DNA of 64,000 bases from assembly GCF_028767185.1 (NCBI RefSeq), contig NZ_JARACK010000004.1, forward strand, positions 186,001 through 250,000. Reading direction: 5' to 3'. Of this stretch, positions 8,755 to 18,515 are shown in pieces. The notes under the pieces were generated by a model that made no database searches, was not told the DNA's origin, and saw only the letters and a program-made list of their open reading frames with translations. Numbering within the stretch: position 1 is the stretch's first letter; each line of letters starts with the position of its first letter. Position numbers and translations under genes: made by a program. The stretch comes from Mangrovimonas aestuarii (lineage in GTDB: Bacteria; Bacteroidota; Bacteroidia; Flavobacteriales; Flavobacteriaceae).

Positions 8755-9900
8755 ATGAAACTCAAATCTAAAATTAGGCAAAATCTTATAAATATGCCTG
8801 GTTGGAGAACTAAACGCAAAATAGTAGTTATTGAAAGTGACGATTGGGGGAGTATAAGAATGCCAAATAGGGATGCGTATAATAATTTATATAAGCAGTC
8901 TGATTTTATTAAAAACAATCCTTACTGCAGGTTTGACACTTTGGCTTCATCAACAGATTTAGAGGCTTTGTTTGAAGTGCTTTTAAAGCACAAAGATAAA
9001 AATAACAGACCAGGTGTAATAACTGCTAATACAGTTGTTGCCAATCCGAATTTTCAAAGAATTGCCAAATCAAATTATGAGAAGTATAATTATGAGCCTT
9101 TTACAGAAACTCTAAAGAGTTATTACCCTAATGAGGATACATGGGGTATTTGGAAGCAGGGTATTAGTCATAATGTTTTTCACCCCCAATTTCATGGCAG
9201 GGAACATGTAAATGTACTGTTATGGTTTAAGTTATTAAAGGATAAAGATCCTATAGCAATGAAATCCTTTATTCAATTATGTTGGATTATACCTCCAATG
9301 CAGACAAAACCAACAAGGGATATTCAAGCATCATATGATATTGATTCAGATCAGGGGAGAGTATTTATTACACAGGCAGTTAAGGAAGGGTTGGAATTGT
9401 TTGAGAGACTATTTGGATATAAATCTGAATCCTTTATTGCCAATAATTTTATATGGGATAAAGAGGTTGAAAATGTTTTAAATAAAGGAGGAGTGCGGTT
9501 TATACAGGGTATGAAATACCAGAAACTTCCAGTGGTCTATAATCATGAGAAAAGAAAAATGGTTCGACATTATTTAGGAGCAACAAACGAACACAAGCAA
9601 ACTTACCTTGTAAGGAATTGTGTGTTTGAACCTTCGCAATACCCAGCCTCGTTCAATTCATTAAAATCTTGTTTGGCTGATATTGAGAATGCTTTTTTTT
9701 GGAATAAACCAGCAATAATAACGACACATCGTCTTAATTTTATTGGTGGTTTGGAAGAAAATAATAGGAGAAACAATTTAAGAACATTTAATACTCTTCT
9801 AAAAGAAATGTTGAAAAGATGGCCCGATATTGAGTTTATGACCTCTGATGAACTGGGGCGATATATTGAAATATCAAAAAGTAAAGAATTACAAAGTTAG
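8755..9900 (+). CDS. Polysaccharide deacetylase-like protein, paralogue 1
   Basis: The 381-residue protein has VVIESDDWGSIRM near residues 25-37, which resembles the first (DD) motif of NodB-type deacetylases. HPQFHGREH at about 143-151 could supply metal-binding histidines, and THRLNFIGG lies near residue 324. These fit a (beta/alpha)7 deacetylase-like fold, though the family is distant from classical NodB enzymes. It shares these blocks with the gene at 15.1 kb, so the locus holds two diverged copies. The ATG at 8755 is preferred over an upstream TTG at 8746. There is no signal peptide, which suggests action in the cytoplasm on lipid-linked or nucleotide sugars. N- or O-deacetylation is inferred only. 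Confidence 0.65.
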   Translation: MKLKSKIRQNLINMPGWRTKRKIVVIESDDWGSIRMPNRDAYNNLYKQSDFIKNNPYCRFDTLASSTDLEALFEVLLKHKDKNNRPGVITANTVVANPNFQRIAKSNYEKYNYEPFTETLKSYYPNEDTWGIWKQGISHNVFHPQFHGREHVNVLLWFKLLKDKDPIAMKSFIQLCWIIPPMQTKPTRDIQASYDIDSDQGRVFITQAVKEGLELFERLFGYKSESFIANNFIWDKEVENVLNKGGVRFIQGMKYQKLPVVYNHEKRKMVRHYLGATNEHKQTYLVRNCVFEPSQYPASFNSLKSCLADIENAFFWNKPAIITTHRLNFIGGLEENNRRNNLRTFNTLLKEMLKRWPDIEFMTSDELGRYIEISKSKELQS

Positions 9901-9914
9901 ATTCGTCTTGTATT

Positions 9915-10793
9915 ATGAATTCCAACAAAGAATTACAAGTTATATATATTGCTGGCAATGGTCATTCAGGTTCAACGCTGTTAGATATCATGCTCGGAAA
10001 TGCTTCAAACGACATTTTTAGTGCCGGTGAACTAAGTTTTATTGTCAGGGATTCCATAATGGAAGAATACTGTTCCTGTAAAACTTTAATTCCTAAATGT
10101 GATATTTGGGCAGCCATTTTTGCAGAATGGGAGAGAAAAAGAAAAGTTAGCTACAAAGAGTATCAATCACTACGACATAAATTTGAGAGAAATAAGACCT
10201 TACTTCGATTATTAAAGAATATTTATTTTCCGGGAGAGGATTTTAAGGCATATTTATTAGCAACAAAAGCCTTGTTTTATGCCATTCATAAGGTAACAGG
10301 AGCAAATATTATAATAGATTCTTCTAAAAATGCAGGAAGAATTCCCATACTAAAGAGAATAGTCGACACTCAGGTAATTCATATTTGTAGAGATTTTAAA
10401 GGGGTCTTGAATTCGGCAAAAAAAGCTTCAAAAAAAGATATTGAAGCAGGTGTTGAGGAGGACTTTCCTGTACGAGGGTCAAAAAAAACATTAATCGACT
10501 GGATTTTAAATAATACGTTATGTGAATTTTTTTGTCGTGGAGTAAAGCACTATAAACTCAAGTACGCTGTTTACATAAAACATCCTGATGAGTTAATCAA
10601 AATCAATCCAATTTTTGAGGGTTTACAAAGCAAAGCTCCATACAGTGCACCACATATGCTTGCGGGAAATAAGATGAGGTTAAATCAACAAATAAAGGTA
10701 GATTCTAATTTAGGCTTTTCTTGTAGTAGATTAAGTAGTAGGCAGTTGGCTGTGTCTAGGATTGTGGATAAAGTGTTTTGGTTTTGGAGTTAA
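9915..10793 (+). CDS. Sulfotransferase family protein
   Basis: The 292-residue protein has YIAGNGHSGSTLLDIMLG near residues 11-28, the phosphosulfate loop in its G-x-x-x-S-G-S-T form. VIHICRDFKGVLNS near residue 154 carries the 3'-phosphate arginine, and IIIDSSKNAGRIPIL lies just before it. This layout is common in bacterial Sulfotransfer_1/3-like enzymes. It follows the first deacetylase-like gene by 14 bases and precedes a GT4 gene by 29. This grouping of deacetylase, sulfotransferase and glycosyltransferase suggests that a sugar is exposed, sulfated and extended in turn. That order is an inference. Confidence 0.8.
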   Translation: MNSNKELQVIYIAGNGHSGSTLLDIMLGNASNDIFSAGELSFIVRDSIMEEYCSCKTLIPKCDIWAAIFAEWERKRKVSYKEYQSLRHKFERNKTLLRLLKNIYFPGEDFKAYLLATKALFYAIHKVTGANIIIDSSKNAGRIPILKRIVDTQVIHICRDFKGVLNSAKKASKKDIEAGVEEDFPVRGSKKTLIDWILNNTLCEFFCRGVKHYKLKYAVYIKHPDELIKINPIFEGLQSKAPYSAPHMLAGNKMRLNQQIKVDSNLGFSCSRLSSRQLAVSRIVDKVFWFWS

Positions 10794-10822
10794 TAACCTC
10801 ATGATAATGATTTATTTAAAAT

Positions 10823-11983
10823 ATGAAAAAGTCTGAAAATGAATCTTCTCTCAAAAGAAGAAAATTATTGATCGTTATGCCGTCTTTAGTAGGAGGTGGT
10901 GCAGAGCGGGTACTCATTAATCTTTTAAAGCTTATTGACATAAATAAATATGAAGTTGACTTATTTGTTGTTGAACACAAAGGAGAACTTTGGCCACAAG
11001 TTCCAAAAGAAGTTAATAAGTATTTGATTTTTCCTTCTGTTATATTATCGAAACTCTCTTCGTATTTATATCGTCGTTTTGGAGTGAATTTATTAATTAA
11101 ACTACACGGAAAAAAAATTAAAGGAAATTATGATGTAGGGATTTCTTTTCTAGACAGTATCCACACTGAATTTTTATTTCATAACGATGCAAAAATAAAC
11201 AAAAGAGTTACTGTTATACATAGCAGCTATAAATCCTACTCGAATAAGTCGAGGTTTATAAAAGGAAAATACAAGAAAGTAATAAAAAAAAGACTAAAAC
11301 AATTAGATACAATTATTTCTGTTTCCCATGAGGGGTTATTGGAGTTTAAGGAAATGCTAGGAGAATATAAAGACATGAGGGTTATTTACAATCCAATCAA
11401 TGCTCGAGATATAATAAAAAAATCTAGTAGCAACATTCCTATAAAAGTTGAGGGGGAAATTTTGAATTTTATAGCAATAGGCAGTTTAATTCCTGTTAAA
11501 GGTTTTGATATGTTGATTAGTGCTGCAAAAATATTAAAAGATAAAGGGTTTAAGTTTAGGATAAATATACTGGGAGAGGGTTTTTTAAGGAAGGAATTAG
11601 AATCTCAAATACAATTATCTGAATTAAATGATTGTGTGTTTTTAAAAGGTTTTATTCCAAATCCTTACCCATGGTTACTCCATTCAGATGTTTTAGTGAT
11701 GTCATCAGAATCGGAAGGATTACCTACTGTTCTGTGCGAAGCTTTAATTTTAGGAAAACCGACTATTACACCAAATGTACCAGGTTGTAGAGAGGTAGTT
11801 GACTACGGGAATTCAGGATTAATGTTTGATCGTAATGCTAGTCAATTGGCTAGTGCCATGCAAGTATTTATTGAAGATAAAAGTAAAATGGCGTATTATG
11901 CAGAGAAATCCAAAGAACGTTCAATCATATTTAATGACAAATCTGCAGTAGAGCAGTATATGCAAGTTTTTGATCAAGACTGA
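10823..11983 (+). CDS. Glycosyltransferase family 4 protein
   Basis: The 386-residue GT-B protein has the acceptor-side loop PSLVGGGAERVLINLL at residues 20-35. Its donor site runs from LNFIAIGSLIPVKGFDMLI to MSSESEGLPTVLCEALILG near residue 294, with the E-x7-E catalytic/donor motif intact. The GGGAERV loop is typical of GT4 enzymes of capsule clusters. It follows the sulfotransferase gene in the same direction with 29 bases between. Donor sugar is unknown. Confidence 0.88.
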   Translation: MKKSENESSLKRRKLLIVMPSLVGGGAERVLINLLKLIDINKYEVDLFVVEHKGELWPQVPKEVNKYLIFPSVILSKLSSYLYRRFGVNLLIKLHGKKIKGNYDVGISFLDSIHTEFLFHNDAKINKRVTVIHSSYKSYSNKSRFIKGKYKKVIKKRLKQLDTIISVSHEGLLEFKEMLGEYKDMRVIYNPINARDIIKKSSSNIPIKVEGEILNFIAIGSLIPVKGFDMLISAAKILKDKGFKFRINILGEGFLRKELESQIQLSELNDCVFLKGFIPNPYPWLLHSDVLVMSSESEGLPTVLCEALILGKPTITPNVPGCREVVDYGNSGLMFDRNASQLASAMQVFIEDKSKMAYYAEKSKERSIIFNDKSAVEQYMQVFDQD

Positions 11984-12088
11984 GGTTTAAATTTTAAGGG
12001 AACCTTTAGCCTTTTATAGTCATCTGCATAAGAAATATTTTATAAGGCATTTTAAATTAAACAATCAAATTATTAATACAGTTAAAGT

Positions 12089-12724
12089 ATGCTCTTTTCG
12101 AAAACAGGGAATTTTATTTTTATAGCAAACCCAAAAACAGGGACCACTTCTTTTCAAAAAAGCATAAAAAAAATAGACCATAGTGCAATTATTAACTCAT
12201 ACTATTTAGATGATAGGGCTATTAAAATACCAGAACACGCAACAGCTGACAAAATAAAGCAAAAGCTTGGGGACCAATGCTACAATAAGCATAAAAAAAT
12301 ATGTTTTGTAAGGCATCCTTATGAAAAAGTGGTTTCAGCCTATTTTTTTCTTAACAATGGGGATCCTCTTACAAAAGGGACTATATGGAGCTATAACTCA
12401 AATTTAAGAATATTTTTAAAGGCACTAAAAACACAAGTGGCTATTTATTTTGCAAAGCTAACACCGTTCCAATTATGGTCTTTAGTCTATAACTATAAAA
12501 AGAATATTGATTATATCGCAGACGATAATGGTACCATCATAGTTAATCATATATGCAGGCTTGAGAACCTTTCAGAAGATTTAAATCAGGTATTTAATGA
12601 TATTTCATATTCGTTAAAGTCTGAATTTAACCTGAATAGGATTAATACATCAAAGCATAAGTCTGTTGATTTATATTTTCAAAATAGTGGCATAAGTTAC
12701 TGTTTGATAAAAAGTACAGAATAG
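12089..12724 (+). CDS. Sulfotransferase family protein, short form
   Basis: The 211-residue protein has FIANPKTGTTSFQKSI at residues 11-26 as phosphosulfate loop. KICFVRHPYEKVVSAYFF near residues 70-87 supplies the 3'-phosphate site. It is similar in layout to the first sulfotransferase gene (1.7 kb) but shorter. The C-terminus is not obviously truncated, since a conserved-looking CRLENLSEDLNQVF block, the equivalent of MLRFENLQDG in the first copy, is present near residue 155. It is flanked by about 105 bases upstream and 85 downstream without genes. Membership of the Sulfotransfer_2 group is likely. Confidence 0.75.
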   Translation: MLFSKTGNFIFIANPKTGTTSFQKSIKKIDHSAIINSYYLDDRAIKIPEHATADKIKQKLGDQCYNKHKKICFVRHPYEKVVSAYFFLNNGDPLTKGTIWSYNSNLRIFLKALKTQVAIYFAKLTPFQLWSLVYNYKKNIDYIADDNGTIIVNHICRLENLSEDLNQVFNDISYSLKSEFNLNRINTSKHKSVDLYFQNSGISYCLIKSTE

Positions 12725-12809
12725 AAATGCAGTTTTATAAATTTCTTCAATCCAGTGAAATGAGTTTGAATGATCTATATGGAAAGTCAATAAATTCATT
12801 AATTAATTT

Positions 12810-13943
12810 ATGAAACTACTTATTAATACAGCGACAACCCATAAAGGAGGTGGCGTGCAAGTAGCTCTGTCTTTTATACAGTCGTGTAAAGCCTATCATT
12901 CACACGAATTTATAGTAGTTTTGGGTGTTACAATAGGAGGATTGATTGATCAATCGACATTCCCCGATAATTTTAGGTTTTACCAATTGTCTTATAGGCC
13001 AGCTGAAAAGGTGTTGTCTTTTGAGGATCAGGCAAAGGTTTTAAAAGAGATAGAATTAAACGAAAATCCAGATGTGGTTTTTACAACTTCAGGACCTTCA
13101 TATTGGCGCCCCAAAAGGCCTCATTTAATGGGGTATAATTTACCTCATTATATATATCAGGACTCTCCTTATTTTTCTAAAATAGGGGTGTCAAATAGAC
13201 TGAAGTGGAAATTTAAAGGTAAATTGATAAAATATTTTACCAAACGGGATGCAGATGCTTATGTGGTCCAAACAGAAGATGTTAACTCTAGATTGCAGAA
13301 TTGGCTAAAAACAAATAAACCAGTTTATACTGTAAGTAACACTTACAGCAATAATTACAATAACTCAGAATTTACATCTGATCAATTGCTTCTCCCTCAA
13401 TTAAAGAACAACGAATTTCGTTTTTTAATTTTAAGTGCGTATTATGCTCATAAAAATATAGAGGTATTAAATGAGGTTATTCCGTTACTAGAGGCTTATG
13501 GTGGAGATATAAAGTTTGTTACAACATTAACTGAAAATCAATTCGAAAATGTTTTTAATGAAAGCATAAGGTCATCAATAATCAATATAGGGCCACAAAG
13601 GCCCGAAGATTGTCCGCAACTATATAAAGAATGTCATGCCATTTTCTTACCTACTCTGTTAGAATGCTTTTCTGCATCCTATGCTGAAGCCATGAAAATG
13701 AAGCGACCTATTGTTACTACTAATCTTGGCTTTGCAAAATCTATATGTGGTAGCGCAGCACTTTACTATAATCCATTAAGTGCAGAGGATGCTGCCAATC
13801 AGATAATAAGTTTAATGACTAATAATGAACTAAAAGAGGGGCTGCTTAAAGCGGCAGATTTGGAAATAACCAAATTCAGTTCTGCGGAAGAACGCGCAAG
13901 AAAATACATTAATATTTGTTTGGAATTATTAAATAATGGATAA
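12810..13943 (+). CDS. Glycosyltransferase family 4 protein
   Basis: The 377-residue protein begins MKLLINTATTHKGGGVQVAL, a glycine-rich acceptor loop. It has a donor-binding segment FLPTLLECFSASYAEAMKM near residues 279-297, where the usual E-G-F-P is E-C-F-S but the second glutamate is kept. The variant is common in GT4 proteins of flavobacterial O-antigen-like clusters, as far as I recall. Its end overlaps the next glycosyltransferase gene by 8 bases, so the two are translationally coupled and probably act one after the other on the same repeat unit. Confidence 0.84.
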   Translation: MKLLINTATTHKGGGVQVALSFIQSCKAYHSHEFIVVLGVTIGGLIDQSTFPDNFRFYQLSYRPAEKVLSFEDQAKVLKEIELNENPDVVFTTSGPSYWRPKRPHLMGYNLPHYIYQDSPYFSKIGVSNRLKWKFKGKLIKYFTKRDADAYVVQTEDVNSRLQNWLKTNKPVYTVSNTYSNNYNNSEFTSDQLLLPQLKNNEFRFLILSAYYAHKNIEVLNEVIPLLEAYGGDIKFVTTLTENQFENVFNESIRSSIINIGPQRPEDCPQLYKECHAIFLPTLLECFSASYAEAMKMKRPIVTTNLGFAKSICGSAALYYNPLSAEDAANQIISLMTNNELKEGLLKAADLEITKFSSAEERARKYINICLELLNNG

Positions 13944-15096
13944 GAGAAAAATTGTCATTTTAAACCAAGCAGCTAACTATCTGACTGTCGGTTTTGCAAA
14001 TGCTTTTTTAAAGGAGTTTGATGAAGTTGTTTTAATAACGGGTTCAATACATATTCAGGGAGAGGAACTTGATTCTGGGGTAAAAGTTCATAAGATTAAT
14101 CCTTGGAGAGAAAATCCATCATGGAAAAAAGCATCCTCATATATATTAGCTTTATTTAGGATGTGGTGGTTACTAATGACCTGTTATAGAAAACATGAAG
14201 TATTTTTTGTGTCAGTACCTCCGATGGGGTATCTACTAAATTTGATAGTACCTCATCGCTTTAGTATGGTTATTTGGGATGTTTATCCCGATGTTTTTAA
14301 AATTACAGGTATGCAAGAGAGCCATTTTGTCTATAAAGCTTGGACATGGCTAAATAGAAGGTCTTTTAGAAAAGCCTATAAACTATTTACTATTAGTGAA
14401 AAAATGGCCGAGTTGCTTGTACAGTATGTGAATAAAAATAAAATAGTCATTCAACCCATATGGTCAATATTTCAAGAAAATACTAAGATTGAAAAGTCGG
14501 TCAATAAGTTTATAGCTTTGCATGATTTGGAAAATAAATTCGTCGTTCAGTATTCTGGAAATATTGGGCTAACTCATAATGTTGAAGCTTTAATAGATAT
14601 TGCCGAAGCATTAAAGGATGAGTCTGAAATTATGTTTCAAATCATTGGCCGAGGTCCTAGAAAAAAGTATTTGGAAGAATTGGTAAAGGAACGACAATTG
14701 CCCAATTGTACATTTCTGCCATTTCAATCTGATGAAATGTTTCCATACTCCTTATCTGCAGCAGATTTAGGGGTGGTTATATTGGATGAAAAAACAAGTA
14801 AGGGAAGTGTGCCCAGTAAATCGTATAATTTAATGAGTTATGGCATCCCTTCATTATATATAGCGTCAAAAGATAGTCAATTAGGTGTTTATTCTAAGAA
14901 TTATAATCACGCAAAGCTTTTTACTAAGGCAGAATTGAAAGATGCTGCGAATTTCGTCAAAGAGCTTTCTGTTAATTCAAATTTACATCAAACTCTAAGT
15001 GCAAATGCAGTTAAGGCATCAATGGACTTTAAAAGGAATAATGCTGATATATTTGTTGAAGAATATTTAAATGAGAATGAGGCAATTTTTAACTAA
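13936..15096 (+). CDS. Glycosyltransferase family 4 protein (WbuB-like)
   Basis: The 386-residue protein has a GT-B fold pattern with a hydrophobic stretch around residues 65-90 that may bind the membrane. Its donor site, KGSVPSKSYNLMSYGIPSL, lies near residues 286-304. The P-S-K-x-Y-x-x-M-x-x-G-x-P signature is that of WbuB-like GT4 enzymes, many of which transfer N-acetylated amino sugars. It overlaps both neighbours: 8 bases with the upstream glycosyltransferase and 26 bases with the downstream deacetylase-like gene. That arrangement points to a tight functional unit. Confidence 0.85.
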   Translation: MDKRKIVILNQAANYLTVGFANAFLKEFDEVVLITGSIHIQGEELDSGVKVHKINPWRENPSWKKASSYILALFRMWWLLMTCYRKHEVFFVSVPPMGYLLNLIVPHRFSMVIWDVYPDVFKITGMQESHFVYKAWTWLNRRSFRKAYKLFTISEKMAELLVQYVNKNKIVIQPIWSIFQENTKIEKSVNKFIALHDLENKFVVQYSGNIGLTHNVEALIDIAEALKDESEIMFQIIGRGPRKKYLEELVKERQLPNCTFLPFQSDEMFPYSLSAADLGVVILDEKTSKGSVPSKSYNLMSYGIPSLYIASKDSQLGVYSKNYNHAKLFTKAELKDAANFVKELSVNSNLHQTLSANAVKASMDFKRNNADIFVEEYLNENEAIFN

Positions 15097-16207
15097 TAAT
15101 ATTAAAAATGTTTATGGTTGGAGAACCAACCGTAAAATAGTAGTAATATCTGTGGATGATTATGGGAATGTCAGGTTAAATTCAAAGATAGCCCGTGAAA
15201 AAATGGATAAAGCAGGTCTTAAAGTGCACACGAGGTTTGATGCATTAGATGCATTAGAAACTCGAGAAGATTTAGAAGCTTTGTTTGAAGTCCTGTCTTC
15301 TGTAAGAGATAAAAATGATAGGCATGCGGTTTTTACTCCTTTTGCCATGCCATGTAATATAAATTTCGATGCTATGGCAGAAAACAATTATGAAGAATAT
15401 GAATATGAGCTTTTACCTGTTACATATCAAAAATTAAGTGTTCAAGACCCAAAAGCTTACGAAGATACTTGGAATCTTTGGTTACAAGGAATAAAAGAAG
15501 GTTTTTTGAAACCTCAGTTTCATGGGCGTGAACATTTTAATCTGAAAGTGTTTGAAGAGAAATTACAAAAACGAGATATTGAACTATTAACCTCTTTAAA
15601 AAATCATTCTTATACAAGTATTTCTAATACAGGATATTCTACTATAGGTTATACGGCTGCCTTTGAATTTTGGGAATTTGACGAAAATATAAGGTTCAAA
15701 AAAATAATAGAAGAAGGTCTTAATGCTTTTGAGCAAGTATATGGTTATAGAGCAATTCACTTTAACCCGCCAGGCGGTAGAGAACACCCTATTATTCATC
15801 AATATTTAAAAGATAATGGTATTGAATATATGGATACTCCTTTTATAAAACAAGAACATCAAGGAAAAGGAAAGTTTAAAAAAATATTTAACTATACTGG
15901 GAAATCAAATCATATAAATATGATTTATCAGGTACGTAATGTAGTATTTGAGCCAACGAATAATCGAGGATTTGACTGGGTAGAATATTCATTTAAGCAG
16001 ATTGAAAGTGCTTTCAGGTTTGGGCGTCCGGCAATTGTAAGTACTCATCGTATAAATTTTAGTGGTCATATAGTAGAGGAGAATAGAAAAATTGGATTAA
16101 ACGCTTTGGGGAAGTTACTAACTAAAATAGTAAATAAATGGCCTGAGGTTGAATTTATGACAGCAGATCAATTAGGAGATGTTATAGCTGCAAATAAAAG
16201 TAATTAG
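15071..16207 (+). CDS. Polysaccharide deacetylase-like protein, paralogue 2
   Basis: The 378-residue protein is a diverged copy of the protein encoded at 8.8 kb. It shares NVYGWRTNRKIVVIS-DDYG (against NMPGWRTKRKIVVIE-DDWG), the block PQFHGREHFN near residue 147 and the C-terminal PAIVSTHRINFSGH. The double aspartate and the histidines of the FHGREH block could bind a metal, as in NodB-family deacetylases. The gene begins inside the end of the WbuB-like glycosyltransferase gene (ATG 15071 or 15077). A deacetylase acting on the N-acetyl sugar that this transferase adds would fit but is not shown. Confidence 0.65.
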   Translation: MRMRQFLTNNIKNVYGWRTNRKIVVISVDDYGNVRLNSKIAREKMDKAGLKVHTRFDALDALETREDLEALFEVLSSVRDKNDRHAVFTPFAMPCNINFDAMAENNYEEYEYELLPVTYQKLSVQDPKAYEDTWNLWLQGIKEGFLKPQFHGREHFNLKVFEEKLQKRDIELLTSLKNHSYTSISNTGYSTIGYTAAFEFWEFDENIRFKKIIEEGLNAFEQVYGYRAIHFNPPGGREHPIIHQYLKDNGIEYMDTPFIKQEHQGKGKFKKIFNYTGKSNHINMIYQVRNVVFEPTNNRGFDWVEYSFKQIESAFRFGRPAIVSTHRINFSGHIVEENRKIGLNALGKLLTKIVNKWPEVEFMTADQLGDVIAANKSN

Positions 16208-16212
16208 AATTT

Positions 16213-17514
16213 ATGAGTTTTTTTGAGAGCCTTAGGCAAGGGACATTTTCATTCATTGATACTTTTAAGGGGAAGCCTTTAAAAAAACATTTAGAGGATA
16301 TTAAAAAGGGATTTGGTCATGTCACATCTAATGATCACTTATTGCATATCTTAAAACATGCCAAGGATACAACAGATTTTTATAAAAGTGAAAATCCACA
16401 AAGTGGAATAGAATCATTTCCTGTTATAAATAAATCCATTTTAAAAGATCATACCTCTGGGTTTTTATCTGATAGATTTAAATTGGATGAGTTAATACCT
16501 ACGATTACGAGTGGATCTACGGGAACACCTTTTAAAAGTTATCAAAATAAAAACAAAAAACTAAGGAATACAGCCGATACAATTTTTTTTGCTCATTTAA
16601 CAGGATATGATGTTGGCAATAAATTATATTATTTTAAAATATGGAGCAGAAATAATAGAAAAACGAAGTTCTTGCAAAAAGTACAGAATGTAGTTCCAAT
16701 AGATGTTTTAGACTTAAAGAAAAATGCAGGTCAAATAATTAAAAAGCTTAATAGAAATACAAACAGCATAAGTCTTTTAGGTTATGTATCAGCTTTTGAA
16801 ACACTGTATAAATGGTTAATGGAAAATCCAAATATTTCCATTAATGCTAAAATAAATTCGGCAATAACAATGTCTGAAGGTTTGGATCTAGAAACGAAGA
16901 GATTGCTGCAGAAAAAGTTTAATTGTGATATTTATTCAAGATATTCTAATGTAGAAAATGGAATTTTGGCACAGCAAATTCCTGGAAGTGGAGAATGTTT
17001 TCTGATTAATACAATGAGTTATTATTTTGAAATTTTAGACATTGAAACAGACAAAGTATTACCTTATGGTTCGTTAGGTAGGATTGTTGTTACTGATTTG
17101 TATAATGAAGCTATGCCGTTTATACGATATGACACTGGAGACATAGGTGAAATTGAAATAAAGAAGATAGAAGGGAAAGACTATCATGTATTAAGCAAAA
17201 TAGAGGGAAGAAAGCTAGATCAAATTTTCAACACCAAGGGAGAATTAATATCATCTTATATAGTTTATAAAAACATGTGGCAATATACAGAAATTGAACA
17301 GTACCAATTTGTGCAGGAAGATATTAATAAATATTCTTTGAAAATTAGTTTGAAAGGTGAATTTAGAAGACAAGATCAATTGATTAATGAATTTAAGTCT
17401 TATTTAGGAGAGGATGCAAAACTTTCAATAAAATATGTTGATGAAATTCCCTTGTTGGATTCTGGGAAAAGAAAAAAAGTAGTTAACCTAATGAAGCTAA
17501 AACAAGGTAATTAA
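16213..17514 (+). CDS. CapK/PaaK-like adenylate-forming enzyme
   Basis: The 433-residue protein has the phosphate-binding loop TSGSTGTPFKSYQ at residues 99-111. IYSRYSNVENGILAQQ near residue 240 and MPFIRYDTGDIGEIE near 301 carry the Y-G-x-x-E-like and R-Y-D-T-G-D motifs of phenylacetate-CoA-ligase-like adenylating enzymes. CapK-type members are frequent in capsule loci, where they are thought to activate a carboxylic acid for transfer to a sugar or to a carrier. No acyl carrier protein was seen nearby. It follows the second deacetylase-like gene by 5 bases, so a deacetylate-then-reacylate step is an attractive inference. Confidence 0.8.
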   Translation: MSFFESLRQGTFSFIDTFKGKPLKKHLEDIKKGFGHVTSNDHLLHILKHAKDTTDFYKSENPQSGIESFPVINKSILKDHTSGFLSDRFKLDELIPTITSGSTGTPFKSYQNKNKKLRNTADTIFFAHLTGYDVGNKLYYFKIWSRNNRKTKFLQKVQNVVPIDVLDLKKNAGQIIKKLNRNTNSISLLGYVSAFETLYKWLMENPNISINAKINSAITMSEGLDLETKRLLQKKFNCDIYSRYSNVENGILAQQIPGSGECFLINTMSYYFEILDIETDKVLPYGSLGRIVVTDLYNEAMPFIRYDTGDIGEIEIKKIEGKDYHVLSKIEGRKLDQIFNTKGELISSYIVYKNMWQYTEIEQYQFVQEDINKYSLKISLKGEFRRQDQLINEFKSYLGEDAKLSIKYVDEIPLLDSGKRKKVVNLMKLKQGN

Positions 17515-17558
17515 AGTCAATATTTTTAATTGAAAATCAATTATTAAAACTCAGATTT

Positions 17559-18515
17559 ATGGAAATTAACTATTGGAGTAAAATATATATAGCAGGTCAC
17601 TGTGGTATGGTAGGTAGTGCCATTTGGCGTAGTCTGGAAAAGAAAGGATATACCAATTTAATTGGTCGGACGAGTAAAGAACTTGATTTAAGAAACCAGT
17701 TGGCAGTAGAAACGTTTTTTAGAAGCGAACAGCCTGATGTTATTATTGATGCTGCTGCACGTGTGGGAGGTATTTTGGCTAATAATGATTATCCTTATCA
17801 GTTTTTAATGGAGAACATGCAAATCCAGAATAATTTAATTGACAGCTCTCTAAAAAGTGATGTCAACAAGTTTATTTTTTTAGGATCATCCTGTATATAT
17901 CCGAAATTTGCACCCCAGCCACTAAAAGAATCCTATTTACTTACTGATAGTCTGGAACCAACTAATGAGTGGTATGCCATCGCAAAGATTTCAGGTGTTA
18001 AGGCTTGTCAGGCTATAAGAAAACAATACGGCAAAGACTATGTCAGTTTAATGCCAACAAATTTGTATGGCCCATACGATAACTTCGATTTAAAAACATC
18101 ACATGTTTTACCGGCCATGATTAGAAAGTTTCATGAAGCCAAGGAAAATGGTCATCAAGCTGTGGAATTATGGGGGAGTGGTTCTCCAATGCGTGAATTT
18201 TTACATGTTGAGGATTTAGCCGAAGCGGTTGTATTTGCTTTGGAGAATACCTTGGAAGACTACCTTTATAATGTGGGTACAGGAGTGGATTTAAGCATTA
18301 AATCCTTGGCAGAGAAAATACAAAAGGCTGTTGATCACCAAGGCGAAATTATTTGGGATAGTTCAAAACCTGATGGGACTCCAAGAAAGTTATTGGATGT
18401 ATCAAAGTTAGAGGAACAGGGGTGGAGAAGTTCTATTGTATTGGATGAAGGCATTAAACAAACCTACAAGTGGTTTTTGGCGCATCAGGATAGTTTTAAG
18501 GAAGTAAAGTTGTAA
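17559..18515 (+). CDS. fcl: GDP-L-fucose synthase
   Basis: The 318-residue extended SDR has the NADP-binding loop AGHCGMVGSAIW at residues 12-23. It also has FLGSSCIYPKFAPQPL around the catalytic cysteine and serine (about 106-121), YAIAKISG with the catalytic Tyr and Lys near 139 and 143, and the family pattern LMPTNLYGPYDNFD. The enzyme epimerises and reduces GDP-4-keto-6-deoxy-mannose to GDP-L-fucose. Its partner gmd lies downstream, the reverse of the usual gmd-fcl order, and is separated by a 583-base gap filled with repeats. Together they show that the cell can make GDP-L-fucose for this glycan. Confidence 0.95.
   Translation: MEINYWSKIYIAGHCGMVGSAIWRSLEKKGYTNLIGRTSKELDLRNQLAVETFFRSEQPDVIIDAAARVGGILANNDYPYQFLMENMQIQNNLIDSSLKSDVNKFIFLGSSCIYPKFAPQPLKESYLLTDSLEPTNEWYAIAKISGVKACQAIRKQYGKDYVSLMPTNLYGPYDNFDLKTSHVLPAMIRKFHEAKENGHQAVELWGSGSPMREFLHVEDLAEAVVFALENTLEDYLYNVGTGVDLSIKSLAEKIQKAVDHQGEIIWDSSKPDGTPRKLLDVSKLEEQGWRSSIVLDEGIKQTYKWFLAHQDSFKEVKL

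Noticed and set aside
8755-16207. Biofilm-type PgaB/IcaB deacetylases
   Set aside because: Neither paralogue has a signal peptide or the full NodB motif set, and their sequence blocks differ, so only a deacetylase-like label is justified.
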